64,000 nt of DNA from the NCBI GenBank assembly GCA_028673005.1, contig CM054116.1:134159681-134223680 (forward strand). Reading direction: 5' to 3'. Below the pieces are notes generated by a model. It saw only the letters and a program-made list of their open reading frames with translations, was not told the DNA's origin and made no database searches. Position numbers and translations under genes: made by a program. This stretch comes from Tanypteryx hageni. Lineage: Eukaryota; Arthropoda; Insecta; Odonata; Petaluridae. Shown here piece by piece: positions 22,471-33,051 of the stretch (positions are counted from its first letter, which is position 1; each line of letters begins with the position of its first letter).

Positions 22471-23862
22471 GTCATTTTGATTGTAACGGAGCGGGCGACG
22501 TTGTCGTCTGCGACGGGAACGGGGGAAATTTTGCCAAAAAGAAAAATGACCCCCGCAAGGCCGGACAATAGCCTTACAGTTAAATAATTTTATTGAATAA
22601 GAAACCTATTACTCTAGCGAGACCAATGTTTGGACTCTCCTCCGCCTTATGGCGACTCGCCAAGACGTCGCTTCTTATAGGTCACCACCACCTCCTGAAA
22701 TACGTATAGCTTGACATCCGGCGTACCCCTTTATGCGCCGCCCTTTTATTGCCGATATTTATTTGAATAAAAAGCGAGCGAAGGAAAGCGCTCTTTGAAG
22801 ATAATTTTCGGATCGAAGCGGAAAGATTTTTCAACTGAATTGCATCGCAAATGGTTGACAAGCGATTTTTATTCAAACATGGCGAAGCGATCATGTTTAT
22901 TAACAGCTTTGTGGTAAAAGAAACAAAATATGGTAGCCGTTCTCTGTTGAGCAGATCTTGAATGTCAAGAAATGTATTTTCTGAAGAACGATTTACAAGT
23001 CGTGTAATCCTTTAATTTAATGCACCACTAATTCATGTGTTATTTTTTGCGTTTTGGTAATATCTCCCGATGAAATTTATTGCGCCGCGATGAGTGCTGG
23101 AAGTGAAAGTTAAAAAAAATAGTTCGAATGGAAGATAATCGCTTATTGAAAATGCCATCCTTCCTTACAAAGACCGTTGGGGAAGAGATACGACCTCTTC
23201 GGCGGCGGTTGGAAGTCTTTTAAAATTGAATTCAATGTACGTCCCTTCTTACTTGCCTCCCTTTTGGTTATGTATCATCCTTATTTTAGAGATTAACTTT
23301 ATCCGCGGCAAAGCCCTATTTTTCCTTTCCTCGCCTCAATTAATATTTTCGAGAATACATTCTCTTTCGGTTCATTTTGTTCCAAATTATCCTTTTTTTA
23401 AGCACGCCGTCACATCGAAATGTGCTTATTTTGTTGAATCCAGACACACCCTTCAACATTTAAAAAAGACCTAATAGTCGTCCTTCATCATCTTCTCTAA
23501 CATTCTTCCTTCATTCATCTTTCTAATATAAGAAACCATCCTACCGACACGAAAACCGCGGTTTTCCGACATCCTTGGTTATTTTATTTTTAAAATACAA
23601 AAGTAATATTTGCGTCGCTCTAATGGCCGTAAGTTGCCGATCTCAATGAGAAATGTAATGTGTATAGCATTAAGATTCCAAACGTTTAATGACAAGTGGA
23701 AGGAAGCGATGAGCCGAGCTCAGCGTTGAAGACCGAGTGGTTTTCCCCTAAAGGATGACAGAATTTTCCGGCGTCGTAAACGCTAATTGTAAGGGAGATG
23801 AGGACCAAATGTGCGGAGTGGACGCTCAATTAGCATATTGCAATTGATAGCGCAGGTTGGAG
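22471..23862. other. Spacer, no gene recognised
   Basis: Mixed composition without a supportable exon. Confidence 0.4.
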
Positions 23863-24010
23863 GAAGAAATTTGAGGAGGAACTGGCGGAGGAAGAAGGAG
23901 GCAAAAGAGGGAGGTATGAAGGGAGGGAGGAAAGAAGGGAGGGAGGAAGAGAGGGAGGAAGGCCGAGAGGGAGGACGGAGGATGGAAGGAGGGGAGAATG
24001 GGAGGGGATT
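23863..24010. repeat. Polypurine tract (GGGA/GGAA)
   Basis: GGAGGAAG and GGGAGGGAGG-type repeats on the + strand, one of only two long purine tracts of this polarity in the left half. Confidence 0.75.
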
Positions 24011-24269
24011 CGCCGCGGAAGAGATGGGGCTGTGGCAATCAACCATGTAGGCGATTTACATGTAGACTCAATCCGATTACGTTTCCTCTCTCTCCTTCGC
24101 TCCAACTTGTCGAGTGCCCGAAAGGAGTTGCGAGTATGATTCAATTATGTCTCCGGAATGAATGGGATCCCGGGATTTCTGCTTCCAGTGCCGTCTATCT
24201 TCCACTTTCTTGTCATCCGCCGCGTCCTCGATTCCTCACGTCCCCTGCTTACGTCACGGGACTCCTCAG

Positions 24270-24420
24270 TCTTCCTCTCGTTCCCGATCCTCCCTTTCGC
24301 TCCCTCCGCTCTTCTTCCTATCTTCCTCCTCTCTCCCCTCCCTCACTTCTTCCTCCTCCCTTCTCTTTCTCTCTCCCCCTCCATTTGCTTCCTCCACTCA
24401 GTCCTTCCCTTTTAACTCCC
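24270..24420. repeat. Polypyrimidine tract
   Basis: C/T-rich + strand. The overlapping 187-codon open frame is a composition artefact. Confidence 0.65.
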
Positions 24421-26309
24421 TTTCTTATTGCGCCCAAGATTTCCCTCTCTGCTAGTTGTTTAAGTTGTTTTAACAAATCCATCGTTGCATACAAAAACGT
24501 GATCCAATCAAGAAGACATAATATTTCGTTAAGGAATTGCCGGAAACATCTCAAGGCTTAAGTTATCCTGGCGAGCGCTTTATCTACTGTTTGAATTTCT
24601 ATAGGCACTACGTCCGCAATTGCCTGGCTAAACGCCTCCTCGCATTTCTTATGTACGGCACTTTTACCATTAAAACACGCGGTAAACTCTCGCCACGCGT
24701 CAAAATTGCCATAATTAAGTTTTAAGAAACAGGCGCGTAATGAGGTCTATCTCATACTCGATAATATTCAGCAAGTCGAAGTAAGCGAATATATTGAAAC
24801 TGGTGTTTTAAGAAATATTAAATCTAAACTTTGCATGAATGGCAGTAAATATTAACTTTTCGCGTTAAAAATTTCCGATTTGTTTCTTGATGTAAGGAGA
24901 GATTATTTCCTTCCCAGCGTCATCATACGATGTGCGTAGATATGTATATTATGTGATTGGTTGAGAGCCGATGCGATTGGTCCAAACCAGGGCCGACCAA
25001 CTCAAACCAAGAGAAGATCCACTTGAAAATGGAATATTTTTTATGGAACCATAGGAAAAATATTTTTTAAATAAATACAAAGATTGCTAATGATAAATTT
25101 GGTTTTCCATACTTCTGCTGAGATATTCCAGGCTGGCATCAATTTTGGATGTCTCAAGTCTTAATTAATTTTTCAAATTTTTATCAGTTATCGAAGCTCT
25201 GGTTTTATTTTTTGCAAATTTTAATTTTGAAAAAAAGGTCCACATCGATATGTACCTCCGAAAAGGCTAATAATTTTTAAAGCAGTTTTCTTGAAACTGA
25301 ATAATAATGAATTGTCGTTCGCAAAATTCACATTAATTGGTAAGAAGTTTATTTCGGAAACCAATGGGAAAAGGAAAATGCGGATAACTAAGTAAATATC
25401 AAGGAAGAAAAAATTATAATTAATATTTAATAAATATGTTTTAAAATTTTAATAGATATTAAAATACTTCTCGAGTTAAAACTAATATCATGAGCTAAAG
25501 TTCTTAGAGAACGTCTTTCGATAAAAATTGGCTCAAAACAGGAGATATAAATTCGAACCGAAAAACTGAATGTGTACTTTATTTTCAAAAGTGTCTGGTT
25601 TTCGGTCGTTTCCGAATTCCGGAATGCCGGATTGGAGACGTTTGATATGCACATTAAGTCGAGCGATCTTCCTGGCTTCCAGGCCACCACGCAAACTCTC
25701 ATCTCCTATTGGAGCTATAGTCTTATCGCCTTGCAAGTCATGAACGGTTGAAAATCGTCGTGTGAGGCTTGATGGAAAAAACTATGCGTCAGATGCTTCG
25801 AAGTCATAATGATAATTATTACATTGTTGGATTTAGAAACAATGTTTAAGGCGAATAATAACCTTTGTGTATGGCAAATAGAAAAATTATCCCGCAGGTT
25901 TGTTCTCTTGGCGACATCTTATCCTCCGTAAATTCTGTCAAATCTATCCATCTTATCCCCCAGTCCCTCTCTCTTTCCTCGAAAATTCTTTCTTTCTCTT
26001 CCTTGCATTCTTCTCTCTCTCTCTCTCTCTCTTTTCCTCCTTCCGGCATTTCGTTCATATGATTGCAAATTCAAACTTATCATCATCAGCTACCCTCTTC
26101 AATCCATTGATGGATGAGAGCCACCAACAGACTCTTCCAGGTTCCTTCATCATCCACTTCATCCTCCAAGTAGGCCCTTGGAACTTTACAATTTCTCCGT
26201 CCGATATCGATCTTATAATTATTATTATCTGTCTACTTTTGGTTTGTGTGTGTATGTAAATGTTGCCTGTTTTATATGGCCAAGGGCAGAATTTAAAGAT
26301 GAGCTATTT
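24421..26309. other. Spacer with a small (CT)n run
   Basis: AT-rich, with C/T-rich sequence at about 25945-26045 that includes a (CT)n run at 26010-26030. The minus-strand open frame 25427-25702 is unrecognised. Confidence 0.4.
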
Positions 26310-27252
26310 AGTTTTTAGCCAACTTTCCAGGATGGAAATAGGCTTCTAGTTTCTTTGTTGTGTCTGTCTGTCCCCACCTATTACCTTTTGAACAAATAGA
26401 CCGATTTTCATGACACTTGGTGGAAATCTCTTGCTACTGGAGTCGAACTCCCGAGGATAGTTTTTGTTGCGAAGTCCCGGGTTCGATTCCAGGAACTATC
26501 CTTGCCATTTGATTTACATGGGAAATTGGTAAATGGGTAATTTTCTCTTGCACATTAAAATATCTTAAAATTATAATATTGGAGCGGGATTTGTATTATT
26601 CTCTGAGGAAATTAATGGAGATTTTTATTTTTATCAAGGAATTTTGCTTATCGATTGAATTTCTTCGATTTCGAATAAATACTGACGTTTTTGCAGTTTT
26701 TATCACTTATTACGAGTGTTGCCTTAGCAATGAATATTGCTGGACCTGGATTCGGTATATTCTAATATGTACACGCGTTATTTTTGCCACACAAATACGC
26801 GTGATCAATTTATTTTTCCGTTCAAATGTATTTGTAATATTTTATAATGTTACATCGTTACATTTTTATCAAGGAATTTTGCTTATCGATTGAATTTCTT
26901 CGATTTCGAATAAATACTGACGTTTTTGCAGTTTTTATAACTTATTACGTGTGTTGCCTTAGCAATGAATATTGCTGGACCTGTATTCGGTATATTCTAA
27001 TATGTACACGCGTTATTTTTGCCACACAAATACGCGTGATCAATTTATTTTTCCGTTCAAATGTATTTGTAATATTTTATAATGTTACATCGTTACATTT
27101 TAGATTAGTCATTTAAAGTTTTCATAATATTGATATCTAACAAGTGAGAGACTTAATGTAGACACTAATCAACTCTGTGCAAATCTACATTTATTTAATT
27201 TAAAATAATTATGTGGAAAGTAGGCATCATAAGTTCCGTTTGGATCATCTTG
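26310..27252 (+). repeat. Dispersed repeat family 1 with internal 235-bp tandem duplication
   Basis: Starts TTTTAGCCAACTTTCCAGG, passes through TGTCTGTCTGTCC and a tRNA-like foldback (26454-26502), and ends near TGGATCATCTTGTT. Homologous copies are at 54280-54972 (+) and 17454-17806 (-). Inside, 26628-26862 and 26863-27097 are near-identical direct tandem units with a 235-bp period and only a few substitutions. The motif GCCTACTTTCCA (with mismatches) near the left end and TGGAAAGTAGGC near the right form short imperfect terminal inverted repeats. Open frames in it are shared between copies only through DNA similarity. Confidence 0.8.
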
Positions 27253-27494
27253 TTTATTTTTTAATTTCTCTCGAATAAAGTCTCCCTCCCTACTATTCCC
27301 ACCCACACGCCCTCGTTCTCTCGCGCCATTTGCTCCTTTTAAACGCGGTCGAGTCGACTGCACGTGATATAGAAACGCGAGAAGAGAGACGCGATACTTC
27401 CTCCGTCGACCGCGCGTCCTATCGGGAATGATGAAAGGGGAAGAGGTGCGTGGAAAGGGGTAAAGCGATAGGGGGAGTGGCGGTTTTCTCCATC

Positions 27495-27511
27495 TCTTTT
27501 CCTTCTTGGCT

Positions 27512-27574
<63 letters not shown>

Positions 27575-27850
27575 CCTTTCTCCCTTACTCCTCCTTTGCC
27601 TCCCCTAGACTCCTCTATGCACGCCTATCCCTTGCCCTACCTTCTCCCTTGACCGCACGTTCCCTCCCCCCCGCTCACCCCCTTCTCCACCGCCATAACA
27701 CAGGCAATCCTCTCCTTGTCCATTCGTCTGCGATCCAAGTCCACGAGGTGAGTGTTCATCGCAAATTTTATCATCTCTCCTCTTGTCTCTCTCCTCTCTG
27801 TCCCCTCTCGCTCCCTCCCACTCACTCTCCCTCTCTCTCACACGTCTTTT
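27495..27850. repeat. (CT)n array and C/T-rich flanks
   Basis: Uninterrupted (CT)n at about 27519-27570, followed by C-rich sequence and another CTCT block at 27780-27840. Confidence 0.85.
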
Positions 27851-27979
27851 GAAGCGCTTTGGCGCACGCGTCCTATTTCCGCCTACTGGTCCTCGGCCGC
27901 ATCGGATAATTGCGGAGAGAAAAAAACATTGCCGCGGGAGAAGAATCAAGGAGCGTCGCCGGCGTGCTCTTGTGAAACC

Positions 27980-28935
27980 GCGCCATAATTTAACGATCGT
28001 CCTTTGTCATCCGACGCGAGTCCAATCCTCGGGAGTCAGTTTCGGAGATCCCATTCTCCTCGATCCGACGAGTGCGATGACGGGCGAGGCGTCATTTCGC
28101 GACGGACCAACGAGACGTGTGACGCAAGGCTCACGTGACGACGCCTTTGTCCTCTCGGGAGAGATTAGAAGGCAAGTCCGGCGTCATTTAACAGCTCTGA
28201 CGCGACCAGATAAGAAAGATAAGTACAACACCAACTGATTCGGTTTTGGTCTTAAGATGACGGATGATTATTCGAGGGAACGGGAAGAATTTTGAGGCGG
28301 TTTTCCATTGTTCCTCAGAAATGTGACCTTTTAAAAAAGATAACGCGAAGCACGATTCCACCCGCGGGACGCTTCACTTGTCGCTCAAAAGCACGATTCT
28401 GCTCCATGTATCATCACGCTGCTTTCCACCCCGCGTTTTTTCGTGGATTGCGAATTAATTAGCGGCGAAATAGCCTTGTAACGCACCGCATCGACCGTTT
28501 TAACGTTTTCGCCCGCCCGAACTCGTTTCCTACGGCTACGCTTATTGCCGAACTATTTCGACGTTCCGCAGTTTATTTCCGTCGCATCGCCATCGCAGTT
28601 CGCGCTAGACGCGCATCGCCGTCCGATTGCGACCGACGCCGCCGTCGACGGAGTGCCGCATATACCTTCGCTAGACGTCGCGTTCCATTCTCCTCCTCCC
28701 TCAGACGACGGCGGCGAGTCGCATCGAGGACAATTTATTTCGTCGTGCGGCGCCGATCTCCAGAGAGAAGCACGCGTGCGCCGCCGTCGCCGCCTGTCCT
28801 GCCAAAAAACGCCGCCGAGAGCGCCTCAACGGATTCGCAGCGAACTAACGGCAGCCTCCGTAGCGATTTGAAGAATGCGTCGCGTCGCGTGAGCTCTATG
28901 CCAACCACCGACGGGAGCGTCCTTATCCCTTGAGG
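27980..28935. promoter_or_regulatory. CpG-rich block, candidate promoter or 5' exon
   Basis: Nearly 1 kb of CpG-dense sequence, densest at about 28500-28890, in an AT-rich setting, with a long mixed-composition open stretch (28545-28871) that has no recognisable domain. It lies about 4 kb upstream of the first coding exon of the transporter at 32932, so it could be that gene's promoter or untranslated first exon. No TATA or initiator element was identified. The functional call is inference. Confidence 0.35.
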
Positions 28936-29124
28936 GCGTAGGAGCCAACGCTTTCGACCCTCTCAGTGAGATCACTGAATCAAACTTAGGTACATGTTGC
29001 TATTGAACTCATTTATCTCTGACAAACATTTCGTTTGACCGCCATAGCGGCGGATTTTGAGACAACAAATGCATGCAACATACGGTTGTGTTTATAAGTT
29101 TGATAGCTCCGATTGCCATTAAAG

Positions 29125-29422
29125 CAGTGGATCCCAACCTGGGTGCCGCGGCACACTGGGGCGCCGCAGTTGATTTTTAAGGGTGCCGCGATAAAATTAG
29201 TTTCGTAAAGAAATCAACGATTTGGATATGTTTACAGGTAACTAGGGCATTAATTTTATCTCTAATAAATTCATTATGGTGTGATACCAACCAATGGACA
29301 TGTTCAAAGGTTTTAATTCTCTTTTGTGAAAATATAAAAACATTGCTTGAAGGCTGGGGTGCCGCGAAATTCTGTTTATCTTTGAAATGGTGCCGCGCCT
29401 AGAAAAAGGTTTGGAACAACTG
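29125..29422. mobile_element. hAT-type MITE with perfect 8-bp target duplication
   Basis: The left end CAGTGGATCCCAACC and the right end (read in reverse complement) CAGTTGTTCCAAACC are imperfect terminal inverted repeats. CATTAAAG flanks both sides exactly (29117-29124 and 29423-29430), as expected for hAT insertions. The 298-bp body contains four copies of GTGCCGCG (29143, 29183, 29359 and 29390). Non-coding. Confidence 0.88.
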
Positions 29423-29744
29423 CATTAAAGTGTCGGGAAAACCTGATACGCATTTCGGCTGCAAATCAATCGTCCTCAGCGGCGATTCACCGTTAGTATG
29501 CATCAGAAATGGAATCTTCCGAAATCCCGTTTTGGAAATTGGTCGCCTAAAAAGTTCGCGTTCGAATGGATGTCCATCTTAGAGCGCGAGGTGTTGCGAT
29601 ACACGCACCGTTTCTTAACAAAATGCTTGCGTGTACGCCCGTTTAGCGAGATTAGCTTGAGGATTCGAATGCAAAACGCGATTAGACATCTGATTGATAT
29701 CTTCGCCCCCGGCAACCGAAACGGAGAGAGCGACACGATCCACT
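29423..29744. other. Spacer
   Basis: Open frame 29498 onward reads into the minisatellite. No domain was recognised. Confidence 0.4.
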
Positions 29745-29935
29745 CTCCCTCTCTCCTCTTCTCCCTCTCTCCTATTCTCCCTCTCTCCTATTCTCCCTTT
29801 CTCCTATTCTCCCTCTCTCCTATTCTCCCTCTCTCCTATTCTCCCTCTCTCCTATTCTCCCTCTCTCCTATTCTCCCTCTCTCCTATTCTCCCTCTCTCC
29901 TTTTCTCCCTCTCTCCTTTTCTCCCTTTCTCCTTT
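29745..29935. repeat. 16-bp minisatellite CTCCCTCTCTCCTATT
   Basis: About twelve units with minor variants (CTCCCTTTCTCCTATT, CTCCCTCTCTCCTTTT). Because 16 is not a multiple of 3, all three frames cycle through the same Ser/Leu/Pro pattern, so the open frames are not genes. Confidence 0.9.
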
Positions 29936-30275
29936 TCCATTACTTCCTTCCACTACCCCTTTTCGCTCTCATTACCCTCCCCTCTCTCTCTTTTCACTCC
30001 CTCCCCCCTCTTCCCCTCTCCCATTAACTCGCCCGCGTGATAACTCGGGCAGCCGTTGGCCTTGGAATCGAAAGCGACACCTTTCCCAATAATCCATGCC
30101 GTGACCAACAACCGCGCGCTATTTATTTCCCGCGCGGCCGGCGGATGGATTTTTTTCCAGAGCAACTTCCACAGCCCTATCCTGCCCCCTCCCCCCCCCC
30201 CTGCCATTCTCCTCTCTCCCCCCCTCCCTAACCCCTTTCGACCCCTTCCGTTTCCCCCCTCCCCTACCGGTCGCT
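29936..30275. repeat. C-rich low-complexity region
   Basis: C/T-rich to about 30020, then mixed, then a very C-rich stretch at 30180-30260 with long C runs. Confidence 0.6.
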
Positions 30276-31559
30276 AGGGAATCTCTGAAAGAGCAAACAG
30301 TTTAAGAGCGACGGAATTCGACTTGTTATGAAGATTAAGTCGACGACTCTAATCTTGTCGACAGCTGTTTTACATATATTTGCGTCTATTGATATTTCTG
30401 CCTCGCAAAGAAATTCATAGCACGAACAAAAAATTGTTTCTCACGTTTCACTTTCGCGAACAGAAGTGCGTTTCGATGGAGTCCTTAAATTGCACCGAAG
30501 ACGAACCGACAGTGTAGATTCGAGACGATAAATAGTTCGTGGATATATATATATATATATCGTATAGATATATAGACATTTATTTATTTATTTGTTTTAA
30601 TTATTTATTTATTTATTTGTTTATCTATATATTTATATCCCCACATTTCAATGGAAGTTCGTTTTCCACCTACCAGTTATTTTTAGTTAAAGATCCCGAA
30701 TGAAAAGACGAATCAAACGTAAAACTTAAATTATTTTAAGGAAAATGATCCAACAAGGCGACAACAGAGTAATTCATATTATCATTATACATTAATTCTG
30801 ATTATCAGATTATGCCTCAAGGCTTAAATCGATTCCAAGTTATTTTATATTGCATTGGTTTGAGAAAGGCTCAGGTTTGATTAACCTGAATTTAAGCTGC
30901 TTAGGCATAAATAGCTTAACACAATGGCTCCTTTTGGCCATACGCCATTCAACTTACGTCAATGTTCACGAAGATATAGGTTCCTTGCAGTTAAGCGGTA
31001 CAATTGCTACCAATTGTACGTTTCAATTAACAATCATCAGCATCATCCTAACGCCGCATATCCGCATGATAGCTCGCATTGCTTATTACAGATAAGGTCA
31101 GCTTCTGTTATGGGTCCTAAGAAACTAAAGGTAGCTGTCAATAAGTTCTCGCTCGATATATCATCAATTGTCAAACTCCGGATTAAACTTCAATGCTGCA
31201 CACGTTCACGTCTTCTGGTTGTCCTGCGCCACAGGCATTATTTATGTTTTTCACTTGAAAATTATTTTTCGTCAGAGTATTATATCATCACAGCTTATAA
31301 GCGGAAAGTTTAATAAAATTTCAGTATGTCTTCTCGAACTTAAAATTTTCTTTCAAATGAAAAATACCGAATCAGCGAGGCTGTGCAATATTTTCCTTTA
31401 TTAAATAAAACCCGGGTCGTATATAATCTGCTTAATAAAACTTCGGATGCAAATAGTAACCTTCAAAAGTAGAATTCCTCCTTCTAGCGCCGAACATATT
31501 GAACGTCCCCGATCGCTCGATTACTACATGCAAATGCGTTCATTTCGAGAGACTAAGAA
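30276..31559. other. Spacer with AT microsatellites
   Basis: Contains (AT)n at about 30544-30560 and (ATTT)n-like sequence at 30578-30630. No gene was recognised. Confidence 0.5.
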
Positions 31560-31975
31560 AAAATCATCTTCCTGGATTCGAATCCGCATCAATCGCTTCC
31601 GAAGATGCTCGTGTCTCGGAGGGGTGATTCGCGCGAGGAACCGCAAATATCTCGCCCCGTCGCGGCCTTCAGAGCAATTCGTAGCCGCATTCCCACGGTG
31701 AAAGGGGTGGGCGGGTGAATGTAGGAGAAGAGACCCTCGGCCCCACGCAGGACACACGCGGGCACGCCGCCAGGGACGCCATCTGCACCATCGCCTCTAT
31801 TGTAGGAGGCGACGAGATGCGCTCGCTTCTCGCATTTTTTTGGGTCGCGTCTGTTCCTCCGAGGTCGCGGATAGAGATCTCTAGCTCGGGGAGCGTCGCC
31901 GGTGCGCAGGCGGGTCACTGGAACCGGTTTCAGGGACAAGGCGCGTCTTGTCGAAACAGGGTCGCGCTAGAAATA
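31560..31975. other. CpG-rich segment about 1 kb upstream of the transporter
   Basis: GC- and CpG-rich relative to its flanks. It could be regulatory or an untranslated exon. The open frames on both strands show no domain. Confidence 0.3.
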
Positions 31976-32928
31976 ACAATATCGTCGAGAGCTCGAATGA
32001 CTACCATTACGTTATACGAACATCTTCATAGAGATAATATCAGGTGCGTCTATTTGCTCATGTATTCGTATGAAAAGAATTTTGAAATTAGTTTAGCGCT
32101 GTATTACAAACGAAAAATATTTTTAAAATATTTATCGTGATCTGAAGGGAAAGAGAGATGGGGAGAAATCAATTTTTGTCCTCGCCTCGTCGAATACTTT
32201 CTTCCTTTTTCTCCATTAACGGGGTGAGATACAGAAAGGAATTCTCGCATTTTAAGGCACATTTTAGGCAGACGCGGGGGCGCCTAATATATTCGAGGAA
32301 TTCGTCCATCTGTTCGTACGGAAGCCACTCTCCAGCTGAACGAATTTCGATGAAATTTTGCACTGAAAATAATTGCTATAGCTCATAGACCACATTCAGT
32401 TTCGGTCTACTTATGGCAATTTGGATGAACACCAACAAAAAGTGTACACTTAGTATACGATTGCGAAGGGCACCTAAAAAGCATTTACTTTTGTGTATAC
32501 ATTCCTATTAATGTATATTATTGTAAAGAAGAAACCGATTTTTCACTTATTTCCCAAGGCCTACATTACCTTAGAAAAATATGCGGCAACTTTTTTTACA
32601 TATAATTCCGTTCACTTTAAAAGTACTATTCTACTATTTCAAACTAAAATTTAAAAAAAATATTATATTTGACGGTAAATATTATTTTAGCATGATCTTT
32701 TTTATTTCAAACAATGCGATTCGGTAAGCACAGCAAAGTTATCGATAATATTCAAATTTTTCTTCCTTACGCCAGAAACCCGTCATTATTGTCATCATTT
32801 TACCCATACGTCAGAACACACGCCATACTTTGCATAAGAACGGCACACTTAATACTTAAAATCAAAATTAATTTTTCCCGTTGTGTGAGAATCTTTTTCC
32901 TTATCGTATGATTACTTTTGCTTTTCAG
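31976..32928. other. AT-rich sequence before coding exon 1
   Basis: Probably intron or upstream region. A splice acceptor AG at 32927-32928, preceded by CTTTTGCTTTTC, implies at least one upstream untranslated exon. Confidence 0.5.
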
Positions 32929-32931
32929 GTG

Positions 32932-33051
32932 ATGGAAAAATCTGAGCCCACCAAGTCCAATGGAAATGAGACTGAAGAAGAGAATTTGGTGCTCGAGAAG
33001 CCGGACGGTGGCTGGGGTTGGGTAGTTGTACTCGGAGTTGCGCTGATGAAC
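32932..33051 (+). CDS. Transporter coding exon 1
   Basis: 40 codons from the ATG at 32932, with the exon opening at 32929 after TTTTCAG. It ends ...GVALMN at a GTAAGT donor in phase 0 and contains the family motif DGGWGW. The in-frame upstream ATG lies before the acceptor and is intronic. Confidence 0.92.

Noticed and set aside
26579..27116. Similar short proteins encoded in the dispersed repeat at 17.6, 26.6, 26.9 and 54.7 kb
   Set aside because: The shared residues follow DNA similarity of one repeat family. There is no common start, no domain, and frames are cut differently. Only a substitution-pattern test would revive it.
28545..28871. 108-codon frame in the CpG-rich block
   Set aside because: No recognisable domain, and CpG-rich DNA gives long chance frames. 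Kept only as a candidate promoter or 5' exon.
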